Assembly: GCA_027593305.1 (NCBI GenBank)
Contig: JAQCJA010000005.1
Coordinates: forward strand, 1-26,860
DNA length: 26,860 nt
DNA from: a bacterium
GTDB taxonomy: Bacteria > Latescibacterota > UBA2968 > UBA8231
Direction: 5' to 3'
The position numbers and the translations under genes were made by a program. The first letter of the stretch is position 1; each line of letters opens with the position of its first letter. Shown in pieces: positions 16,515-24,551 of the stretch. The notes beneath the pieces are model-generated. The model was not told where the DNA came from. It searched no databases and was given only the letters and a program-made list of their open reading frames with translations.

Positions 16515-17876
16515 ATGAACAACAACATCGACTGGAGCCAGGTGCGCGACGAGGTCGCCGGATACCTGCAGGACCTGATCCGCATCGACACGACCAATCC
16601 CCCCGGCAACGAGGCCCTGGCGGCGGACTACATCGCCCGTATTCTCCAGCGTGAGGGGTACCGAGCGATACAGACCGAATCGGCGCCGGGGCGCGGCAAC
16701 GTCACCACACGGCTCGGCGGCGGCGGCCAGGAGCCTCTGCTGTTGCTGGGACACACCGATGTTGTCGCTGCCGACGCTGGCCACTGGACCCATCCGCCGT
16801 TCTCCGGAGACCTGGCCGATGGCTGCATCTGGGGGCGGGGAGCACTGGACATGAAGAACATGGTCGCCGCCGAGTTGATGGTCATGCTGTTGCTGCAGCG
16901 CACCGGCGCCCGACCCGATCGGGATGTGATCTTTGCCGCCACGGCCGATGAGGAAGCGGGCAAGGGGGAGCACGGCCCCGGCTGGCTTCTCGACCATCAC
17001 CCGGAGCAGATCGAGGCACCGGTGATCCTCACCGAGGGTGGTGGTCATGATGTCGTCATCGGCGCCGCCCGCTTCACCACCTGCCAGGTGGGGCAGAAGG
17101 GGATCTGCCGGATGAAAGCGATCGCCCGTGGCCGTCCCGGTCACGGCTCCGTACCCCATGACGACAGTGCCATCCTGCGTCTGTGTGCGGCGCTGGCACC
17201 CCTGCAATCTGCCCACCTGCCGCTGCATCCATCGGCGACGATGCGGGCCTTTCTCGACGGTGTCGCCGCCGGTCAGCCCGAGTCTCTGGCGGCGGATCTG
17301 CGCGCCGTGCTTGTGCCCGAGCAGAGCGATGCTGCCCTGGGGCGCCTGCCCATCGATGCCGATACTCGGGCCCAGTGGCGTTCGCTGCTGCGCAATACGG
17401 CATCGGTGACCCTGTTGCAGGCAGGGAGCAAGATCAACGTCATTCCCGGCGAGGCCGTCGCCTGGATCGACGGTCGTCTGGCGCCGGGGGCGACGCAGGA
17501 GTCCTTTCTGGCCGAATTGCGTCAGGTGGTGGGCCATGACCTGGACTTCGAGATCGATCAGTACAGCCCGCCCCTGGAAGCACGGGCCGAAGGTGGGCTC
17601 TACGAGGTCATCGTTTCTGTGATGCAGCGTCACGATCCCGCAGCACCTGTCGTTCCCAGCTTGTCCACGGGGGGAACCGACGCCAAACACATCGTCCCGC
17701 GTCGACCGGGCACACAGGTGTACGGGTTCATGCCGTACCGGCAGCAACCAGGATTGGAAGAAATGCAACTCATCCACGGTCACGACGAGCGCACGTCGGT
17801 GGACGAACTGTTGTTCGCCACTCGTGTGCTGTATGATGTCGTCACCAACTACACGCACAGCACGGAGACTCAATGA
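16515..17876 (+). CDS. M20-family zinc peptidase
   Basis: A 453-residue cytoplasmic di-zinc hydrolase of the M20 (ArgE/DapE/CPG2) family. Ligands and catalytic residues are visible: GHTDVV (H80, D82), GALDMKN (bridging D112), ADEEAG (catalytic E146, ligand E147) and LTEGGG (E174). The dimerisation domain carries GRPGHGSVPHDD, and the C-terminal lobe has SLSTGGTDAKH. Relatives cleave dipeptides or N-acyl amino acids. No signal peptide is visible, so it would act on imported peptides. The start at 16515 has no clear ribosome binding site, but no better start is available. The gene diverges from the cyclotransferase across 38 bp and overlaps the SGNH hydrolase start as ATGA, so the two are probably co-translated. 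Confidence 0.9.
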   Translation: MNNNIDWSQVRDEVAGYLQDLIRIDTTNPPGNEALAADYIARILQREGYRAIQTESAPGRGNVTTRLGGGGQEPLLLLGHTDVVAADAGHWTHPPFSGDLADGCIWGRGALDMKNMVAAELMVMLLLQRTGARPDRDVIFAATADEEAGKGEHGPGWLLDHHPEQIEAPVILTEGGGHDVVIGAARFTTCQVGQKGICRMKAIARGRPGHGSVPHDDSAILRLCAALAPLQSAHLPLHPSATMRAFLDGVAAGQPESLAADLRAVLVPEQSDAALGRLPIDADTRAQWRSLLRNTASVTLLQAGSKINVIPGEAVAWIDGRLAPGATQESFLAELRQVVGHDLDFEIDQYSPPLEARAEGGLYEVIVSVMQRHDPAAPVVPSLSTGGTDAKHIVPRRPGTQVYGFMPYRQQPGLEEMQLIHGHDERTSVDELLFATRVLYDVVTNYTHSTETQ

Positions 17877-18520
17877 GCGACTGGTTCGAAGATGACACAA
17901 CAATGCTCTTCATCGGTGACAGTATTACGGACTGCGGGCGTCGTGGCGCCGATGCCCCCCTGGGTGCCGGCTACGTGCGCACCTTCACCGAGTTGGTGAC
18001 ATCGCGCTGGCCTGAGCGCAACGTGCGCTGGCTCAACAAGGGGATCAGCGGCAACAGAGTGTCGGACCTGCGGGAGCGCTGGCGGGATGACGTGCTGTTT
18101 CACAAGCCCGATCGTCTGTCGGTGAAGATCGGTATCAACGATCTGCATTCGGCCATACGCGGCGCCGAGGGGGGGATCGATCCGGAGGGTTTTGAACAGT
18201 TGTATGATGAGATCCTCGATATGACGAAGACGGAACTTGGTTGTCCCGTGGTCCTGATCTCGCCGTTCTACATCTCCACGGACACCTCGGGCCAGACCTT
18301 CCGCAGCAGTGTGCTGGAAATGCTGCCCCAGTACATCGAGGTGGTGTCACGCATGAGCGACAAATACGACACACTCATGGTCCCGCTACACGACGTCTTT
18401 CAGGAGCAACTGGCCCATCGTGATGCCGATACCTTCTGCCCGGAACCCGTGCATCCGAATCACACGGGACACACGATCATCGCCGAGAACCTGCTGGAAG
18501 TGCTGACCGAAGCCGGCTGA
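17873..18520 (+). CDS. SGNH/GDSL-family hydrolase
   Basis: A 215-residue esterase-like protein. Block I is LFIGDSITD (nucleophile S17), block II GISGN (G60-N61 oxyanion side), block III GINDLH (N89), and the C-terminal block reads EPVHPNHTGH (H194). The triad Asp normally sits three residues before the His as D-x-x-H, but here that position is Glu (E191). There is no signal peptide, so it is probably cytoplasmic. Substrates for this family range from acyl-sugars to lysophospholipids and cannot be assigned from sequence. The start overlaps the M20 stop, so the pair may act on the same acylated or amidated compound. Confidence 0.88.
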   Translation: MSDWFEDDTTMLFIGDSITDCGRRGADAPLGAGYVRTFTELVTSRWPERNVRWLNKGISGNRVSDLRERWRDDVLFHKPDRLSVKIGINDLHSAIRGAEGGIDPEGFEQLYDEILDMTKTELGCPVVLISPFYISTDTSGQTFRSSVLEMLPQYIEVVSRMSDKYDTLMVPLHDVFQEQLAHRDADTFCPEPVHPNHTGHTIIAENLLEVLTEAG

Positions 18521-18700
18521 GCGGACGCTTCATCAGCGTTGCCAGGGCCCCCTGCCGGTTGGTGGGGGTTCCGGTGAAATCGCCGATCCAGATGGTGGTT
18601 TCACGGCCTTTCGGCGCTGCCGCCGGGCCCCGTCCCGCTGCATCGCCGCTGGCACACGGCTTGCCACGTCTCCATGCATCGGTATCAAGGAGATGAGCAG
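18521..18700. other. Gap with a possible IS3-type integrase remnant on the minus strand
   Basis: No gene is clear in these 180 bases. On the minus strand, at about 18560-18640, a short open frame reads TTIWIGDFTGTPTNRQG, which resembles the W-V-G-D-I-T-Y-I-P-T segment around the first Asp of IS3-family OrfB catalytic domains. There are no terminal repeats, no OrfA and no second or third acidic motif, so this may be chance or the last trace of an insertion. Confidence 0.15.
18687..18692 (+). promoter_or_regulatory. Ribosome binding site for the 85-residue protein
   Basis: AAGGAG lies eight bases before ATG 18701. It supports both the reality of the small gene and the choice of this start over ATG 18674. 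Confidence 0.55.
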
Positions 18701-18958
18701 ATGGACGTGACACAGACACCGCAGGCAGCCTTTGCCGACTTCATTGCGCCGAGACCAGGGGAGTCACCCCTGGCCCGTCGGGGCCAACCCGGTGACCGGA
18801 CCACCCGTGAGGCAGCCGGTCCACGAAAGGTAACGGCTCTCGACAATCGCGAATCGACGGGGGCCCTGGTTTCGGCAGCCGATCTGCAGGCAGCAGCCGC
18901 AGATGGACCGTCGGCACGGGACCGGCGTCTGGGCGCGCAGATCGATGTGATGGCCTGA
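18701..18958 (+). CDS. Small protein of unknown function, 85 residues
   Basis: I do not recognise this protein. It starts at ATG 18701 behind AAGGAG with 8-base spacing, a better start than the ATG at 18674. The sequence is hydrophilic and low in aromatic residues, with many Ala, Arg, Asp and Pro (for example FIAPRPGESPLARRG and SAADLQAAAADG), so it is probably largely disordered with a short C-terminal helix. There is no signal peptide, membrane helix or Cys motif. It stands alone: the SGNH gene ends 180 bp upstream and the convergent glycosyltransferase stop is 6 bp beyond its own stop. The good ribosome binding site is the main argument that it is real. Confidence 0.5.
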   Translation: MDVTQTPQAAFADFIAPRPGESPLARRGQPGDRTTREAAGPRKVTALDNRESTGALVSAADLQAAAADGPSARDRRLGAQIDVMA

Positions 18959-18964
18959 GGCCGG

Positions 18965-20242
18965 TTACAGCGCGCGCAGTTGCTCGAGCAACTGCACCTG
19001 CCGGGGCAGATCCTCGACCAGCTCGCTGTTGAGTTCCACTGTTGCGGTGCGTTGTAGCCGCTGTAACAGCACGTCCATGGCAGCAAACATCGGCGCGTCG
19101 CGCCAGACCGTATCACGCAGGTGGTGGATGCACTGAACCGTGCGCAGGCCGTCGAACCAGCGATGGAACTGGGCTGTGAGCGCCTCGTTGGAGGCGGCCT
19201 GATCGCGCATGTGATCCCAGGCCTGGGCAAAGTTCTGCACGGCAAGAAAGTCGCGCAGTTGGCCATGAATGGCGCCCGCCGCTGACAGCAAGGCGACACT
19301 GTCACGACCGCCATGGGCAACGGCGACGGCAAGCCAGTCGCGGATCACGGCATAACTGTCCGGATGGTAGAGTCGATATTCGTCCTCACCGCCGGCGAGG
19401 AATCGTTGCACCCTGCGCCCGGTGCCAAAGGGCACACGATGGGAGGCACGACCGGAAGGGCGCACGATGGTTCCCGGAATGGTCTCGACCACACCCGTCT
19501 TGGCCAGTTGCTGCAGGAAGTAGAAGTCCTCCCCTGCCTGTCGCCGGTTCATGCCGGAGATCGCCGCATAGGCAGTGGGTGTGCAGGCCATGGCCGAACC
19601 GATGGCGTGATACCCGTACGGCGAAGCGGCCCACGTCAGCTGCAGTGCGTGGTAACGCAGGAAGAATTCATAACAAAGAATGGCGGCCTGCTGCCTGTGC
19701 TCGCCCGTGATGGGATGGGCGTACGGCAGGATTCCCGCCCAGCGGGAAGGGCTGGCAAAGAAGTCGTGCACAGCGGCGAGATAACCTTCGTCCACGCGTG
19801 TGTCGCCATCGAGACAGACCAGCGGTACCTGCAGGTGATCCTGCGTGGCCAGAATCTGCAGCCCCCAGTCCAGGCCGATCTTGCGGGCCAGACCCACACC
19901 TTCCTTTGCCGGCAGTTCATGCCCGGGTGACGAAGCGTCAATCCAGGTGACATTGAGCCGCTGTTGATCCCATTCCCGCAGGGCCGCCAGCGTCTGCCGG
20001 TTGCGGTCGATGTCGTCAGCAGATGCCTGTGCCGGGGGGCGATTGTTGACAACGACGATGACGACCGTCTGGTCGCTGCCCGGACAGCGGGCCAGATCAC
20101 CGAGGGTGTCGAGGATCCCGGGAAACTCACCCAGCGCCGGAATCGCCACGACGCTGCGCAACTGCGGGCGGGGCAGCCCCTGCAGTGTCCGCAGATCGTT
20201 CTGCGTGCGCCGCTGCAAATACCGGTCGATCGTGCGATTCAT
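18965..20242 (-). CDS. Family 2-like glycosyltransferase (GT-A fold)
   Basis: A 425-residue protein with a GT-A fold pattern: SVVAIPALGEFPGILDTLG near the N-terminus, VVIVVVNNRPP, then the metal-binding region VCLDGDTRVDEGYLAAVHD and, later, GMNRRQAGEDFYFLQQLAKTG, where GEDFYF matches the acidic base region of GT2 enzymes. The last 130 residues are helical and do not match a domain I know. No signal peptide or clear membrane helix is seen, so the active site is cytoplasmic. The start at ATG 20242 begins right before the fold; the longer frame crosses the divergent promoter region. It ends in TAA, showing that TAA is a normal terminator here. It diverges from the GHL10-like gene. Donor and acceptor are unknown. 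Confidence 0.75.
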   Translation of the reverse strand: MNRTIDRYLQRRTQNDLRTLQGLPRPQLRSVVAIPALGEFPGILDTLGDLARCPGSDQTVVIVVVNNRPPAQASADDIDRNRQTLAALREWDQQRLNVTWIDASSPGHELPAKEGVGLARKIGLDWGLQILATQDHLQVPLVCLDGDTRVDEGYLAAVHDFFASPSRWAGILPYAHPITGEHRQQAAILCYEFFLRYHALQLTWAASPYGYHAIGSAMACTPTAYAAISGMNRRQAGEDFYFLQQLAKTGVVETIPGTIVRPSGRASHRVPFGTGRRVQRFLAGGEDEYRLYHPDSYAVIRDWLAVAVAHGGRDSVALLSAAGAIHGQLRDFLAVQNFAQAWDHMRDQAASNEALTAQFHRWFDGLRTVQCIHHLRDTVWRDAPMFAAMDVLLQRLQRTATVELNSELVEDLPRQVQLLEQLRAL

Positions 20243-20399
20243 GACGGCAAGTATCGTCAATGTCGGACTCTGTGCACAGATATCCACCGCCGGTCGCACG
20301 GCGCCATCCCGTCGATGCAGTGATCGAAACCTCGTGCGCGGGCCGACGAATCTGTGCTTGTTATGCGAGAGACTCGCGCACTCGTCACCGGAGGACCCC
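20243..20399. promoter_or_regulatory. Divergent intergenic region with GHL10 ribosome binding site
   Basis: This 157-bp gap separates two divergent genes and must hold promoters for both. No convincing -35/-10 pair stands out. GGAGG at 20390-20394 is five bases before ATG 20400 and fixes the start of the large hydrolase. A small GCGAG-aga-CTCGC palindrome just upstream may be an operator or chance. Confidence 0.45.
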
Positions 20400-23279
20400 A
20401 TGTTACGTCTGGCCTGTATCTGCCTCATCGTCAGCAGCCTGAGCCTGCCGACGCGGTCAGGGGCGGCTGACCTCGTCACCCTCGGTGACTCCTATATGAC
20501 GGCCGTGACGGATGTGCTGGATCGTCTGCAGATCGCTCATGAGGCGGCCGCCATCGGTCCACTCCTGCACCGCGATCCGGCGTCCGTGAAGGTGCTGTTC
20601 ATCGCCCATGATGTGGCCAGTGTTGCTGGCTTTGCCGACTGGCTGCGGCGCTTTCGCGCCACCGGTGGTGTGCTGTTCACGTTCTACACACCGGCGCCGG
20701 CTGTAGCGCAGATCCTGGGCATCGAACTGGGGGAGTACGTAGCCAACAACACCGGGCGTTACGCGGCGATGGGCACGGCTGGTGCCGTTGCCGAGGCGCC
20801 CGACGTCATGCGGCAGCGGTCGAACAACATTCACCAGGCGCGGGCCCTGGCCGATTCGGTGCGTGTTGTCGCCAACTGGCTCGATGCGGCCGGCAGGGAC
20901 ACGGGTGAGGCGGCGCTGCTCCTGAGCCCCGCCGGTGTGCATATGACGCACGTGTTGCTGGGCCAGGATCCGGCGGCGGCGACGCGGCTCTATGCGGCCC
21001 TTCTTGGGCATTTCCTGCCGGATATGTGGGCACCGATGGTCGAGGGCGCGCTGTTGCAGGCACGGACCGTCGGTGGCGGTGAGGCGGCCCTCGTCGCCGG
21101 GGCGGGTACTGACAAGAAGACACACACCGCCCTCGCGGACTTCCGCGCCGCCCTCGCTGACGCCGGGGTCGCCGCCGCCGCCGGGCACCCGGGAGCGGCC
21201 CTCGACTTCGCTGCCGTCGCCCGGAATGCTGCCACCGTGGCCTACGCTCGCAGCCAGAAGGGCCGTGAGGGTGAACTGCGCGCCGTATGGATTCATGACT
21301 CCTTCGGCGTCGCCGATTGGGGCTGGGATCGAAGCATGAAGGTGCTCGCTGAGGCCGGCCTCAACGCCATCATTCCGAACATGCTCGACGCGGGTCAGGC
21401 GAGTTATCCCAGTGCCTGGTTGCCCCCACATCCCCGGGTTGCAGCAGAGGGGGACCAGATGGCGCAACTGCTGGCAGCGGCGCATCGCCACGGGATCGAG
21501 GTGCACGCATGGAAGGTCAATTACAACCTGAACACGGCACCCCCTGAGTTCGTCGAGCGCATGCGTCGGGAGGGCCGTCTGCAGGCCGACGCCGACGGCC
21601 ACGAGATGCCCTGGCTGTGCCCATCCCACCCCGAAAACCGCCGACTCGAAGCCGAGACGATGCTGGAGGTGGTGCGCAACTACGACGTCGATGGCATCCA
21701 TTTCGACTACATCCGCTATCCCGGCAGCGAGGGCTGCTACGACGACGGGTGCCGGATCAGGTTCCAGGCACAGACGGGCCACATCGTCACCGACTGGCCG
21801 CGTGACGTGCTCACCGGTCCACTGACGGAGCCCTTTCAGAAATGGCGCCAGGAACAGATCACGGCGCTGGTGCGGGACGTTGCCGTGCGCAGTCGCGACA
21901 TCCGGGCCGAGGTGCAGATCTCGGCGGCGGTGTTTTCCCAGTGGGACCAGTCCCGCTACACGGTCGGCCAGGACTGGGTGCTGTGGGCGCAGGAGGGGTA
22001 TCTCGACTTCGTCTGTCCCATGAACTACATCCCGAATGTCCAGCAGTTCGAGGCGACGGTGCGCCGACAGGTGGACTGGATCGACGGCCGCATCCCGCTC
22101 TATTCCGGGATCGGCGCGTGGCAGATGTCATCCGTCGAGGAGATCCTTGCCGAGGTCGAAGCGACGCGGCGACTCGGGGCCGACGGTTTCGTGTTGTTCG
22201 AATACAGCGCGGACCTGGCCACACGGGTGTTACCCATGCTGCGCGCGGGGCTGACCAAAGTGCCGACACACGAGGCACACAGCGGCCCCTCCGTTCGCCT
22301 TGTCGTTGCCGGCCATGCGACGCGGGACGCAGGCACAGGCACGCCGATTTACGCCGTCGGACAGGCCGTGCAGGTGGAGGCGCAACTGGTATCACGGGCG
22401 GCAGTCCCACAGGCAGGAGCGATGCTGTCCATGGAGCCCGTTGATGGCCGTGGGACCGTGGCTGAACTGCAGGATCTGCGCACCGGCGAAGCGGCTCGTC
22501 AGCTGGGTTTTGCCGCAGGGGAGCCGGGTGATTACCGGCCCGTCGTGCACGGTCGGTTCAGCGACGAAAAGGGGAGGAAACACGACTTCACGCGCCGCGG
22601 TCCGCTCGTGCGTGTGCGCTCTGCGACGCAGATCGACAGTCTCATGAACCGCTTTGCGCCCCCACCACGCATGGCCGAGGGTGCCGCCGTCGCCGTCTTC
22701 GCTGAAGCCCACGGCGCCGGGTCCATTCGCCTGGCCTTGTCCGCGCACAACCGCGTGAGCGCTTTCCTCGTGTCACGGCTGACGGAGCAGGTGCTGGCGC
22801 AGACCGACGTGCTGGTGATTCCACAGCCGCTCAACCGCTGGGTCTTCGACGCCCAGGACCGCCAGCGCCTGCGCCAGTGGGTCGCTGATGGCGGTGGCCT
22901 GCTGGTCACACACGACATGGCCGGGTTGCGCGGCGCGTTGCCCATCGTGCCGGAAGTCTGCGCCCGTGGTACCGGCTTCCCCCAGGGCGCCCAATGGCAG
23001 GTCGTCCCCGGACACCCGGCGGTGGCGGGTATCGCCGCCGGATTGCATCCACACAGCTACTACGATCACGTCACGCTGGAGCCCGGTCCGCAGGGGCACG
23101 TGCTGGCCACGGGGGACGAGGGGGAACCCGTGCTCGTTGTCGGTGACTTCGGCGCCGGTCGTTATGCGGCGCTGGGATTGATCCCCGGGTTGGGCGCCGA
23201 TGACGGGGAGGTGCCTCTGGTGGGCGCCGAGGGGCAACTCGTGACGTCGCTGATCGACTGGCTGCGCCACGGAGACTGA
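20400..23279 (+). CDS. Secreted GHL10-like glycoside hydrolase with flanking GATase-like domains
   Basis: A 959-residue exported protein (signal MLRLACICLIVSSLSLPTRSG). Residues 25-270 look like a flavodoxin/GATase-like region (VKVLFIAHDVASVAGFADWL, GGVLFTFYTP). Residues 295-620 are the GHL10 (PF02638-like) TIM barrel: ELRAVWIHDSF, ILD-type loops, EVHAWKVNYN, the hallmark DGIHFDYIRYPG (D431, D436) and DFVCPMNYIP. A beta-rich linker follows, and residues 770-955 form a second GATase/ThuA-like region (TDVLVIPQPLNRW, VADGGGLLVTHD, VVGDFGAGRYAALGLIPG). GHL10 proteins cleave glycans, possibly modified cell-wall or host polymers. The start at 20400 follows GGAGG; the longer frame upstream is antisense to the glycosyltransferase gene. 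The function of the flanking domains is unknown. Confidence 0.85.
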   Translation: MLRLACICLIVSSLSLPTRSGAADLVTLGDSYMTAVTDVLDRLQIAHEAAAIGPLLHRDPASVKVLFIAHDVASVAGFADWLRRFRATGGVLFTFYTPAPAVAQILGIELGEYVANNTGRYAAMGTAGAVAEAPDVMRQRSNNIHQARALADSVRVVANWLDAAGRDTGEAALLLSPAGVHMTHVLLGQDPAAATRLYAALLGHFLPDMWAPMVEGALLQARTVGGGEAALVAGAGTDKKTHTALADFRAALADAGVAAAAGHPGAALDFAAVARNAATVAYARSQKGREGELRAVWIHDSFGVADWGWDRSMKVLAEAGLNAIIPNMLDAGQASYPSAWLPPHPRVAAEGDQMAQLLAAAHRHGIEVHAWKVNYNLNTAPPEFVERMRREGRLQADADGHEMPWLCPSHPENRRLEAETMLEVVRNYDVDGIHFDYIRYPGSEGCYDDGCRIRFQAQTGHIVTDWPRDVLTGPLTEPFQKWRQEQITALVRDVAVRSRDIRAEVQISAAVFSQWDQSRYTVGQDWVLWAQEGYLDFVCPMNYIPNVQQFEATVRRQVDWIDGRIPLYSGIGAWQMSSVEEILAEVEATRRLGADGFVLFEYSADLATRVLPMLRAGLTKVPTHEAHSGPSVRLVVAGHATRDAGTGTPIYAVGQAVQVEAQLVSRAAVPQAGAMLSMEPVDGRGTVAELQDLRTGEAARQLGFAAGEPGDYRPVVHGRFSDEKGRKHDFTRRGPLVRVRSATQIDSLMNRFAPPPRMAEGAAVAVFAEAHGAGSIRLALSAHNRVSAFLVSRLTEQVLAQTDVLVIPQPLNRWVFDAQDRQRLRQWVADGGGLLVTHDMAGLRGALPIVPEVCARGTGFPQGAQWQVVPGHPAVAGIAAGLHPHSYYDHVTLEPGPQGHVLATGDEGEPVLVVGDFGAGRYAALGLIPGLGADDGEVPLVGAEGQLVTSLIDWLRHGD

Positions 23280-23300
23280 CAACGGGCCAGGCTGCAGGGA

Positions 23301-23339
23301 TACGGGCTCAAGGGGTACAGGCTCCTGCGCCTACGGGCT
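23301..23339. repeat. Three near-identical TACGGGCT units
   Basis: TACGGGCT (23301), TACAGGCT (23316) and TACGGGCT (23332) recur at 15- and 16-base spacing in the gap between two convergent genes; the last overlaps the GDPD stop. It is a short degenerate tandem repeat of unknown role. Confidence 0.4.
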
Positions 23340-24004
23340 GCCCGCAGCGAGCCAACTCTCGGCGTGGTCGAGGAGCAGCCCATCGACACCACACGCCAGG
23401 AGGCGGTGGATCTCGGCAGGATCGTCGGCATCGATCCCCAGGTACATCGCGTGGATCGGCAGGCTGCATCGATCTGCTGATGGCCCACCTGCATGGTGCA
23501 GCTGCCCACGGCCAGAGCGGCATCGATGGCGGCCGCCGTATTTCGCGGTTGGGGGACAAGACAGCAGACACGGATCTGCGGTTGCACGGCGCGCGCCAGC
23601 AGCAATGTGGCTGTGTCGGCCGTGATGTAGGCTGTGGCGAGGCGCCCGCAATCGGTGAGTGTCCGCACAGTGCGCGTCACGAGAGTTTCCGTGGCCGGAC
23701 CGGAAGGCTTCAGGTGGACATTGAGTTCGAGTCGATCCCCCAACAGGTCGAGAACTTCATCGAGGCTCAGGTAGCCGGCATCCAGCCTGCGCAGCTGCCG
23801 GCAGGTCAGGTCACTGACGGCGCCGCTGCCGGTGGAGGTGCGATCGACACGTTCATCGTGCAGCACCATGGTCACAAGATCACGACTCAGACGCACATCA
23901 AATTCAACGCCATCCACACCGCAGGCCAGCGCTGTGGCAAAGGCATCGCGCGTGTTCTCGCGACAGTTGCGGGTGCAGCCGCGGTGCGCAAAGATCTTCG
24001 TCAT
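23331..24004 (-). pseudogene. Glycerophosphodiester phosphodiesterase (GDPD), frameshifted
   Basis: GDPD enzymes hydrolyse glycerophosphodiesters to glycerol-3-phosphate and an alcohol. The N-terminal part is good: KIFAHRGC (catalytic HR), RENTRDAF (conserved E-N-T), GVEFDVRLSRD (E and D metal ligands) and LHDERVDRTSTG (second catalytic His). Near 23458-23467 the frame breaks: before it QVGHQQIDAA is in frame, after it the expected ending IHAMYLGIDADDPAEIHRLL-ACGVDGLLLDH lies in another frame. Inserting one C in the CC at 23462-23463 restores a normal protein of about 225 residues ending in TAG at 23331. As written, the first frame runs on antisense into the upstream gene to 23162. The start is ATG 24004, 13 bases after a strong hairpin. 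Either decay or a homopolymer error. Confidence 0.8.
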
Positions 24005-24017
24005 ATGCAGAAATGGC

Positions 24018-24051
24018 AACGGGGCAACCACCGGCTCGTGGTTGCCCCGTT
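24018..24051 (-). terminator. Perfect 14-bp hairpin between the RidA and GDPD genes
   Basis: AACGGGGCAACCAC (24018-24031) pairs without mismatch with GTGGTTGCCCCGTT (24038-24051), leaving a six-base loop. On the minus strand it sits 23 bases after the RidA stop and 13 bases before the GDPD ATG. The following ATTTC is only a weak T-tract. It could be a terminator, an attenuator or an mRNA-processing boundary. Confidence 0.65.
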
Positions 24052-24074
24052 ATTGTGGCGTGTTCGTTGGATCG

Positions 24075-24515
24075 TCAGCCCTTGATCTCGAAGATCGCTT
24101 CGATTTCGACGGCGACACCCGTTGGCAGCTGGGCAAAGCCAATGGCGGAGCGTGCGTGGAAACCGTCATCCCCCTCGAAGATCTTGTGCAGCAGATCCGA
24201 GGCACCGTTGATGACGAGATGCTGCTCGATGAAGTCGAGACTCGAGTTGACGCACCCCAGCAGCTTGACGACGCGCAGGCCATCCAGCGAGCCCACTTCC
24301 TGGTGCACGGACTTCAGGATGTTTTCCGCCACTTCCTTCGCCGCGGCGTACCCCTGCTCGACGGTGACATCGACGCCGAGTTTGCCCTTCTGCGTCGACG
24401 TATGGCCCGATGTGATGATCAGCTTGCCGGTGCGAGCCGCCATGCACAGGTAGGCCTTGGCGGCATTGTCGGGAAATTTCAGGCCCAGTTCGAGAGCTCT
24501 GGCTTCAGCGCCCAT
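24075..24515 (-). CDS. RidA/YjgF family protein (long form)
   Basis: A 146-residue protein of the RidA superfamily, longer than the classical 125-130 and close to the PF14588-like branch. The key residues are kept: HARSAIGFAQLPTG (R122) and VEIEAIFE (E137), which in RidA bind the carboxylate of 2-aminoacrylate-type imines and activate water. A role in removing reactive enamine/imine intermediates from amino-acid metabolism is plausible, but members of this branch have untested substrates. The start is ATG 24515, with AAGGAG six bases upstream. The sulfatase stop is 36 bp before it, and a strong hairpin follows its own stop. It is probably co-transcribed with the sulfatase. Confidence 0.9.
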   Translation of the reverse strand: MGAEARALELGLKFPDNAAKAYLCMAARTGKLIITSGHTSTQKGKLGVDVTVEQGYAAAKEVAENILKSVHQEVGSLDGLRVVKLLGCVNSSLDFIEQHLVINGASDLLHKIFEGDDGFHARSAIGFAQLPTGVAVEIEAIFEIKG

Positions 24516-24551
24516 GTGGTTCTCCTTGGATTTGGGTGTAGGTGAATTCCA

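Noticed and set aside
20364..20380. GCGAG-aga-CTCGC palindrome upstream of the GHL10-like gene as an operator
   Set aside because: Only a 5-bp arm, no recognised regulator site and no regulator gene nearby; kept only as a remark in the intergenic entry.
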